Source of the DNA: Sarcomyxa edulis
Lineage: Eukaryota > Basidiomycota > Agaricomycetes > Agaricales > Mycenaceae
DNA: 64,000 nucleotides
Direction of reading: 5' to 3'
Assembly: GCA_009761415.1 (NCBI GenBank)
Contig: QUOL01000034.1
Coordinates: 1 to 64,000 of the forward strand
Shown here: one piece after another, positions 56,987 through 64,000 of the stretch
How the letters are laid out: the number at the start of each line of letters is the position of its first letter
Numbering within the stretch: position 1 is the stretch's first letter
Notes under the pieces: generated by a model
What the model saw: only the letters and a program-made list of their open reading frames with translations
Told to the model about the DNA's origin: nothing
The model's database searches: none
Made by a program: the position numbers and the translations under genes

Positions 56987-59216
56987 GCGCCAGATGTATA
57001 CCAAAGCCGATGTTTTTCTCCCAATTATGTCTTCCGATGGCATCGTCCAGGAAGTCGTGACGAGCGCCAGGGCCCATTTCCTTTGTAGCCGGAGCCCTGG
57101 AGTTGAGTCGTGCCCACGTTCGCTCGATACCTTCTCCATCTGCACGCCCCACCCCAGTTTGATATCCAAGAGAATTTTCAGCCTGGCAAGAGCTTTCGTG
57201 CGCAGCTGCGTGCCATACGGGAACTCCAAATTGAATAGTGATGTCGCCCGGTATGCGTCGGATAGCCTCAGGCATTTTCTCCATCCTTGATGCCAAATTG
57301 ACCTTCCATTGGCATGCAATATCATACGATACCGTTAGGTAGAGAAGTGTGATGCCGAGGATCGCGGAAAGAAAGATATAGTCCATGTTAGAATACCTAG
57401 TACAGAGATGTATTTATTTCTTGAACCCAATAGCATGAGAAATAGATCACGTACCTCTCTCCTTTCTGGAGATCTCCAATACCAAGGGGTCAGACTAGCT
57501 CATGTCTGGCACAGACACAAGCGCCTACCCCCGAGCTGCGAAGGCCTGTCGTCATCTTCGTATCCTTCTGCATCAGGGCCGCAAAGACAATGCATGTGCT
57601 GATCTGTAGAAATAGAGTTTACTCGTATAGCTACAATGTTGTAATTGAAAAAACCCACATCTGCCTCAGATATGTAGTTTTGTAGATGCTCGAAATACGG
57701 TTCATTCTTGACGAAGTATGCCCAACCGGGCCCAAGGGATGGATCCTTTGCATATGTCGAATTCATGCCGTTCTTGAGACGGAAATTTGCATCCATTGCC
57801 AAGATTAGCATGTAGAGGAACCTTCAATCCAGTGAGCTAGATGTACACAACACCGATCAAAACATAGCGTACCTGTACTTTGGGTCGACATCTCGCCAGT
57901 CTGCAGGAAGATTAATTCCATCGTGCGGACAGGCCCAGCACTTCAAAGCGCATTCCCCCTGGGCGGTACCGTTCAAGCCAGTTGGATCATGCCCCCGCCC
58001 AGCTCTCTTTGCTCGCTTGATGAACGCCCACTCACGAAACATTCTTCCAAACGCCTTATATCGGTCCTACCGAATTAAAAGAACATGAGTTATTGGGTTC
58101 CTCTAGTGACCGACAAAACAGTACGTACCGGCACTCTCTGAACGCCCAAAGCATCTGTGCGGCGCTCCAAGGATCCAATGAAGTCGTAGGTATTGAGACC
58201 GCCAACGACGTTAAGTAGGTGAAAGTGATCTCAGACTCCAAAGGTCGCGCAGGTCTTCGGATTACTGATGGTGGCTGGGTACCACCTTTCTCGAAGAAGT
58301 TGTATACGTTTGGAGATCCTCGAGTTTCCACATCCGCACTCATGCGCGGTGACGGAGTGAACGCCGTTTGTGTCAATGACAACAAGAGATATGGAGGGAT
58401 GTACTGGAGTCGGGCAGCCTCGGCCACCATGCCCCAAGTGATATACAAGGCCCAAATCTTGTAGGCTCCGAGTTTTCCAAAAGGAGCCGTTCCATTGCTG
58501 CACAAAAACAATTGGTGTTGCAGATCGCAATAGAGAATAATGAGTCGCATACCTTCACAATATGGAGTGGAGTGCTTTGGTGCCGTTTCAGGCAACACAA
58601 GCGACACTCTACGAGGGTACCCGTGCAATCTGTACATTGCAACAAGCACCCAGCTTCGGAGTCAATATCTCCTAAGGCTTCAGGAAGTATGCTACATGTC
58701 TGACACCCCAAGATAGCAGTCTCCGGTAAGCATTCATGGCGAAGGATTTCGGCCAAAAATTCATCTGCATACGGTCGCCAAATCTTCATCGGCGAATCCT
58801 GAGATACCTTGCAGGTAAGAACAGACAGAAATAAGTGATAGTGATTGACTGACCGAGCTCATATAACGCCTTCGCTTTCCAATGAAGACTTGGGATGCCC
58901 TGACCCCATTCTCTTCGTCGTCTTCCTCGATCTCTTCGTCCGGCACGTCTTGGAAATCTTCTGGTTGAATCCCGCCATGCTCGTCATAATCGCCTCCAGG
59001 GGTCCACGACGCGTAAGAATCGTCCAAGTCGAGAGGATCGAGCCTCCTCCTTTTTGGTACATGGATGGGAGCCTCAAGTTGTCGTCGACCATCCGCTGAA
59101 ATAACAAATGCGCGATGTGTACTGGCAGCAGAAAAAGGCTGATTATGGACGGTAGGTTGAGACTTCTCTGCTTTTCTGGGACGACCAGCAGGGCGAGCTT
59201 TGCTGGGAGAGAGCAT
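56987..59216 (-). pseudogene. KDZ transposase (CxC2 type), disabled and truncated
   Basis: The ATG at 59216 opens MLSPSKARPAGRPRKAE, with an AT-hook-like GRPRK, then an acidic linker. The CxC2-like cluster follows: LGCQTC, LLQCTDCTG, CRLCCLKRHQSTPLH, then after an intron FWKTRSLQDLGLVYHLGHGG. Next are ATFGV, FHLLNVVGGLNTYDF, AGRGHDPTGL, CPACPHDG-type CWACPHDGINLP, LAMDANFRLKN, GWAYFVKNEPYF, GVGACVCARHE, GDLQKGE, MDYIFLSA, YDIACQW, WHAAAHESSC, GRADGEGIERTW. Two in-frame TGA codons (58231-58233 and 57490-57492, the latter where the family usually has Arg) disable it. The 3' end is cut at 56987 by the interspersed repeat. KDZ proteins are DNA transposases; this copy is dead, and it is on the same strand just downstream of a TET/JBP gene. 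Confidence 0.85.
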
Positions 59217-59346
59217 GTTGTAAAGTGAAGCTTTGAAGTGTGGCGTGGCTGCAGATAACGCGATCACATGGCATCGTGATCAAAGATATATTACAAGAGA
59301 CTCGAGTGTTCGTTTATCTGACTACGTGTATATCCGAATCGGTATG

Positions 59347-61176
59347 CTACTTGTTTTTTCGACTGAGAGCTTGATCTTCCACGAGATCTTCAAACTTCGA
59401 AAACATCGCCAATGCATCCTGCCATCTAGAATCAGCTTCTGCCTCAATGCATGCTAATCTTTCTGCACCTCCCTCTTCTCTCAGGATATCCGCCCTTGTT
59501 CGAAATCCGTATCTCACCCAACGAATCAAGCCCCCAGCACAGTATTGCGCGATAGATTGGCGTGTTTCGCCCTTTTGAATGGTGGTATTCCCGTGTCGTA
59601 GAGCGGCAGATGGAAGGAGGATTGTAGACCCAGGAGGAAACTCTATGATCAATTTCAGATCGAATAGAACGATATGGCCACCTCTCGTGTAGTCGTAGTT
59701 CCCTAGGGCTGTAAGAGCGCAAATACCACCGGGCATATTTCCTGCATCCGTATGTCCGAGCGACACAGTATTAGGGCCCGCGTTGATTGTCATAGCAAGG
59801 TAACTGCTGTTGGAAAAGTTACGGTGGAGCTCATTGTGATGCTCGAATAGTTCGTCGATGTTCTCCGTCATATGCCCGAAGATTCTTGGATAATAAAAGG
59901 CGAGCGCACCTTTCGAGGCGTCATGAATGCAAATTCCGTGTGGTAATACTAATAAACCTACTATTTTGTATGCCTGCAATTCTCTCTATGTCTTGGCTAC
60001 GCATGATCCTGTCGATCGCACGCGTCGCGGCGTCCGTCGACTGGTGGAGATTGCCAGGTCTCTGTGGGGCAAGGCAGATCAGTAAATACGGGTGCAACTA
60101 CGTGAATAGCTGAGCGACGCACCAGCTGCCCACCCCCATAGGAAACCCCAGTAGCCAACGCAGCAAAGGTACCGCGGCGATGCTTGCGTGGAGTGATTCC
60201 CTCTTCCTGGCAGATGGTAGCTATTGCGTGACTTGCATCATGAGAAACTTGGTCCCAGGGCTTGGACTTCGGACTGTTCTGCGGGAACCCAACGAGGGTG
60301 ACAAATATACGCCCGTGCTGGTCGAGAATAACTTCAGATGTTCTATAACAGATCGTTGTTAGCGCACGACGCAGGAAGACATAAAGGAGGTACACACCTT
60401 CCATCCCATCTACGCCTCTCGAAGCCTCGACCCATCAATTCCTCCAGCGTGAATGGCTTTTTTCTGACTACGGGTTGTCGAACGCCAACAAAGGCACTGC
60501 GTGCTCTAGGGAGATGTGCTGCATCCATGGAGACAGTAGTTGTAGATGGATTTCCATAGTTGACCATGGCAGAGGAACGAATACGATACGATGGTGCAGG
60601 ACCGGACAGGGACTTGGACTCGGCAGCTTTAATCCTCTTAGCCCGCCTCCGTCGTTTTGATCCCTGCTGTGCATGAAACGCCTTAGCCGAACGTGTCTTC
60701 GGAGTGAGTTGCATGACCTTAGCCGGCAGCTTCGACCCCGAGTTCAGCGATGAGTCGATCGAAAAGAACGGTAGAGGCGCTGCTTTATTAGTTGTGAGTT
60801 GGTTCGAGTGTTCTACATGCAATTCTGTGGAGGAAATATCGCGCGACGAGGAGGGCGCATCTGCATCTGCATCTGCATCACTGATGCTGAGGGATGACAG
60901 AGAGCTTAGCGAGGCCATGGAAGGAGTAGGAGATGAGGGCCGGTTCACGCCGTGGAATGAGAGCGGTAGATGTTCGTTGTCTCCTAGGCCCAGTACATCA
61001 CGCCGTACTTCTTCGTTGACGGATTTCTGGAGCAAGGTGCCTGCATCGAGATTGGTGACGATCGGTGTTGGTGTACTGAACGGCGAGAATTCGATTCCGG
61101 ATCGAGTCTGGCGCACACTATCAGCCTTCGAAGCTATAAGTTGTATGACACTTCAACGCACCCTTTTGAACGCCAT
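59347..61176 (-). CDS. TET/JBP-type 2-oxoglutarate/Fe(II) dioxygenase (5-methylcytosine oxidase family)
   Basis: Five exons join in frame: 61176-61162, 61107-60398, 60342-60123, 60061-59962 and 59909-59347, giving 535 aa. The first two exons splice to MAFKRTRSGIEFSPF. Residues 20-220 are Ser/basic-rich and probably disordered. The catalytic region begins around RRWDGRTSEVILDQHGRI, then RRGTFAALATGVSYGGGQ, IQNSALAFYYPRIF and NAGPNTVSLGHTD. Iron ligands are H401, D403 and H454 (ALRHGN), and R465 (GETRQS) would bind 2-oxoglutarate; QYCAGGLIRWVRYGF follows. Known members oxidise 5-methylcytosine in DNA, and in basidiomycetes they are expanded and often linked to KDZ transposons. No premature stop is seen. 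Activity on DNA is inferred, not shown. Confidence 0.85.
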
Positions 61177-61792
61177 ATAGACGAGACTGATAGAAATAGG
61201 CCTACGTTGACGCGTCAGACACTTCAAGTAGGGATAATACGCGTCAATCATATATGGCGACGCGTAGAAGTAATCAACTCTCAGCGCCCCGTCATAGTGC
61301 CTTTGGGTCAGGCTCAGTGTACGGGTCGCCGGAACATAGTAGAGAACATATATCCAAAGGGTTAAATGAGAGCAGAATCTAGTACTCACCAGTTTCTGGG
61401 TAGAGATACCCGAGTGTAGTCGCCAAGTACTTGCTGGTTGAACGTTGAAATTGTGAAACGTTGAGGAAAGAGAAAAAAAAATTAAGGTTGAAGAATCCCA
61501 AACCGAACGAATTCGAAGAAGCCTGTTGCCAGGCGATATAATTCCGAATGCTGGGTATAGACATCGCAGTGCTAAAGTTGTTCTGCCAGTGAGCGCTCAG
61601 AGCATGTTGACACGTGTTATGTTCGAAAGCTCAGCGCTCAGGTCGCGAACAATAGTCGCGAACATGGCCTTGAATCGAGTCTTTTCTAAGCCCATTCCCT
61701 TCACTTTTCAGAGATTTTTGTACCTTGCATTTATACCTCAACCCGTATCTCTATTTACGCTACGGTCGTTTCTCGTTCTTCGTCTATGTGCT
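61177..61792. other. Intergenic region upstream of the TET/JBP gene
   Basis: Divergent spacer between the minus-strand dioxygenase gene and the plus-strand gene at 61793. ACGCGT (MluI-type) palindromes occur at 61210-61265. It probably holds both promoters; no gene is supported. Confidence 0.4.
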
Positions 61793-62667
61793 ATGACCCC
61801 AGAATCGAAAAAGAAAAAGGTTCCTAAAGCGAGCAAAGTCAAAAACGCCATCTATTATGCCAAGTGAGTACTTACAAGTCGAGCTCCTTCTCATGTTCGT
61901 CAATTTAACGATTCATTCCTCGAGCCATGCTCCTCGTCTACGAGAATTGTCGAAGCAACGGATGCGACTGAAAAGGTGAGTGATACATATTGCACAAAAT
62001 TTGAGGGCGTCTATCTTAACCCACACTATCTATGTTCAGAGAGGCCGCCAGGCTTGCTGCCTTGGATCTCGACGCCCGAGATGGAAACGCGAGTACAGAA
62101 GTCGAACTGTTAAGAGACCAAACTACGTTAGACACATCGTAAGCCTTGACCACGTTCCGCGCCATCTCGAATAACACTTGTTGCAGATTGGCAGACAAAG
62201 GAATTCAGGACCAGCTTCACTCCCCCGTCCGTTCCCCCGATACTCTCGAGGATGAACCGAAAAATGACGCACTCGTAAACTTCAGAGTCTACGTCAGCAG
62301 CGACGACGATTACCAGGAGTATCTACAAGATCACCAGTCCCTTCCACAACTCTTCGAGCGGGTCCAGACATGGTCAAATCGTTGGGGCATTTCAGCATGC
62401 TGGACCCAGAAACTTCGCGAGGATCACGAGAGGGCGTTGAATAACTCAGGTGATGGCATGCGGATCTGGATGGATGGATTGAAGAAGCACGCGCACCATG
62501 GACGAAAGCTAATCCGGATGATAGCTGAGATCTTTCATCTGCCTCTCCCGACTCGGGAAAAGGATATACAACATATGTTCGCCGCCGCGATGGAATTGAT
62601 GGACTTGCTGTATCGTGGTATTGGATGCCTCGAAGCCAGGATTTCGATGATAGATATGGAAAATTAG
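61793..62667 (+). CDS. Hypothetical protein with Lys-rich N-terminus, multi-exon
   Basis: The ATG at 61793 opens MTPESKKKKVPKASKVKNA. The first intron begins at 61864 (GTGAGT); its acceptor is uncertain. A later exon reads EAARLAALDLDARDGNAST, VELLRDQTTLDTS, and after an intron ending near 62186 LADKGIQDQLHSPV. The last exon is clear: VNFRVYVSSDDDYQEYL, WSNRWGISACWTQKL, KKHAHHGRKLIRMIAEIF and a stop at 62667 after MIDMEN. No catalytic motif is recognised. The charged N-terminus and length resemble the next gene, so the two may be diverged paralogues or components of one mobile unit. Confidence 0.5.
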
Positions 62668-62995
62668 ATATAATACCTCTCATTCATGATACCCATAGAT
62701 TTGTTGTACTCTACATAGTATCGATATGTTTTCAGAACATCTTCAAAGCATGCGATGAACTTGTACCCAGAACCAAGGACGATGATCCGTCCTTCAGCCA
62801 GACATAATTAAATTTTGAGACACCAGATTTTGAACCCTGTATTCCCTTGCATCTTACAGATGTGCTGTCGCATTGTTCTGCATCCAGTGAGTGAGGTAGA
62901 TGCGATTTCTGCAGGTGAAAGGGATAAAAGTCCGACGAAAGTTCAAGTCGCGTCCGTTTCGATCATAACCAACCTTCCTCTGTACATACTACATC

Positions 62996-63778
62996 ATGGC
63001 TCGTCCTCGACTTTACAAGACTGTCGAGGAAAAGAAAGCTGCCGATCGAGCCAAACGAGCTAGGCACTATGAGAGGTGAGTACACTATGTACCCTTAGCA
63101 AACCGCTGAATCAACAATTCCTCCATTCACATAGAAACCGCGGACAAATCAACGCACGGAGGAAGGAGAAATACAGTAAGAAGGTTTCGTACGTGAACTG
63201 AGATACGTCGAGGTGATCAGCACACTCACCGACACATCCATCTGATACAGGGTGTCCTCGCTCTTGGTCAAACTAGGAGGGGGTGTGGTATCGGAGAAAT
63301 TGATACAGTGAGAATAGATCCCGTTGACATTCAATCTCGTTCACTACATGCTGATTAACGACTCAGCAAGGGCATCGAATGTTCAAGTCTTACCCAAAAC
63401 CTTCACAAGGCCGAGCTCACATACCAATCGTTCTTGAATGGACTGACTCCTACGGACTTTGTGGAGTCGGCATACAGCACCTATATCGCCGCTCGAGATC
63501 GCGCAGGCAAGGGAGACGGCAACGATTTAGACCCATGCGACGCTCTCACCAATCCAATCGAGACCCTGGAATCTATTCATACAAGAGTCGCCGCCGCTCG
63601 AAGTCAGTTGTTGCAGACGGACGGACTTGGAGATGGCTGGAGACGTTGCGAAGGTATTTGTCAGGAGATGAGATGCTTGATAAGGTGGCTAGAGGACATC
63701 TTATGCTACGCACTTATGGACGACGGGGAGCTGGTAGATTTGTATAGCCGTTCTGCGTTGCAGTTTCAGTCAGTCTAG
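62996..63778 (+). CDS. Hypothetical protein with Arg/Lys-rich N-terminus, multi-exon
   Basis: The ATG at 62996 opens MARPRLYKTVEEKKAADRAK. Exon 1 ends at 63075 (donor GTGAGT); exon 2 starts at 63135 and reads NRGQINARRKEKYS. A further intron runs to about 63365. The last exon reads KGIECSSLTQNLHKAELTY, FLNGLTPTDFVESAYSTYI, LESIHTRVAAARSQLL and ends at 63778 (LQFQSV). N-termini of this RPRLYKTxEEK type are common in Agaricomycetes, often in many copies near transposons, but I cannot assign a function. It lies in the same direction as the previous gene. Confidence 0.5.
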
Positions 63779-64000
63779 ACGAAATCGATTATGCTTGTAT
63801 TCCTTTACAACTCACTACGGAAATTCAGAATAGAATAATACATATAGGTGTCCGACTGGAATGATACAACCACCCGAACAGAGGAACCCTTTACTTGAAA
63901 GGCATGCAGAAAACAGTTGAATACCCAGGAACGAAGTGCCTCGCGACGTCTTTGATGTCATCCAAGACCTTCTCCCTATCCTTCCTCTTTGTTTCTAAGG

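Overview
The window is eukaryotic and fits an Agaricomycete (mushroom-forming basidiomycete) best. Introns are short (about 50-70 nt, GT...AG). Three families typical of these fungi are present: KDZ transposases (both the CxC1-type and CxC2-type cysteine clusters), a Plavaka transposase, and a TET/JBP-type 2-oxoglutarate dioxygenase. Nearly all of it is transposon-derived accessory DNA. The few possible host genes lie at 42.5-43.2 kb, about 35-36.3 kb, and perhaps 61.8-63.8 kb. I cannot name the species.

Layout. (1) 1-31.4 kb: two copies of a KDZ composite lie tail to tail around a palindrome centred near 13.58 kb. The left copy (1-5451 and 12467-13520, + strand) is decayed: its upstream gene is frameshifted, and its transposase has an in-frame TGA and a lost C-terminus. 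It is also split by a 7.0 kb Plavaka element (5452-12466) with TGTCG termini and a GA duplication; the right copy shows the empty site. The right copy (13647-22.1 kb, - strand) has an apparently intact seven-exon KDZ transposase (1041 aa) and an intact two-exon partner protein (926 aa). Divergently from it, 25.5-30.6 kb holds a large multi-exon AT-hook protein gene, interrupted by a 1747 bp repeat with a CCGT duplication. (2) 31.4-42.3 kb: degenerate repeats with polypurine minisatellites, tRNA-like short repeats, and one homeodomain-like gene. (3) 42.5-57 kb: one small hypothetical gene, a second truncated AT-hook gene (48.2-49.7 kb), LTR-like sequences, and two more copies of the 1.75 kb repeat. 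(4) 57-61.2 kb: a CxC2-type KDZ pseudogene followed, on the same strand, by an intact-looking TET/JBP dioxygenase gene (five exons, 535 aa). (5) 61.8-63.8 kb: two adjacent multi-exon genes with lysine/arginine-rich N-termini.

The most unusual signal is a 125-126 nt element, present in five full copies and one truncated copy (22189-22313 minus; 23188, 24746, 25284, 47653 partial and 48044 plus). It reads as a closing stem plus three hairpins, i.e. a four-way junction. All 17 hairpins carry the cap TTGACTCYNYTGTC, while their stems differ in sequence but stay complementary. Every copy lies in the sense orientation inside a predicted spliceosomal intron; those nearest a gene sit just upstream of the start codons of two unrelated transposon-linked protein genes. 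It looks like a structured intronic RNA or introner-like element that I do not recognise.

Splice sites and functions are inferred by reading frames and motif memory; no database or folding program was used.
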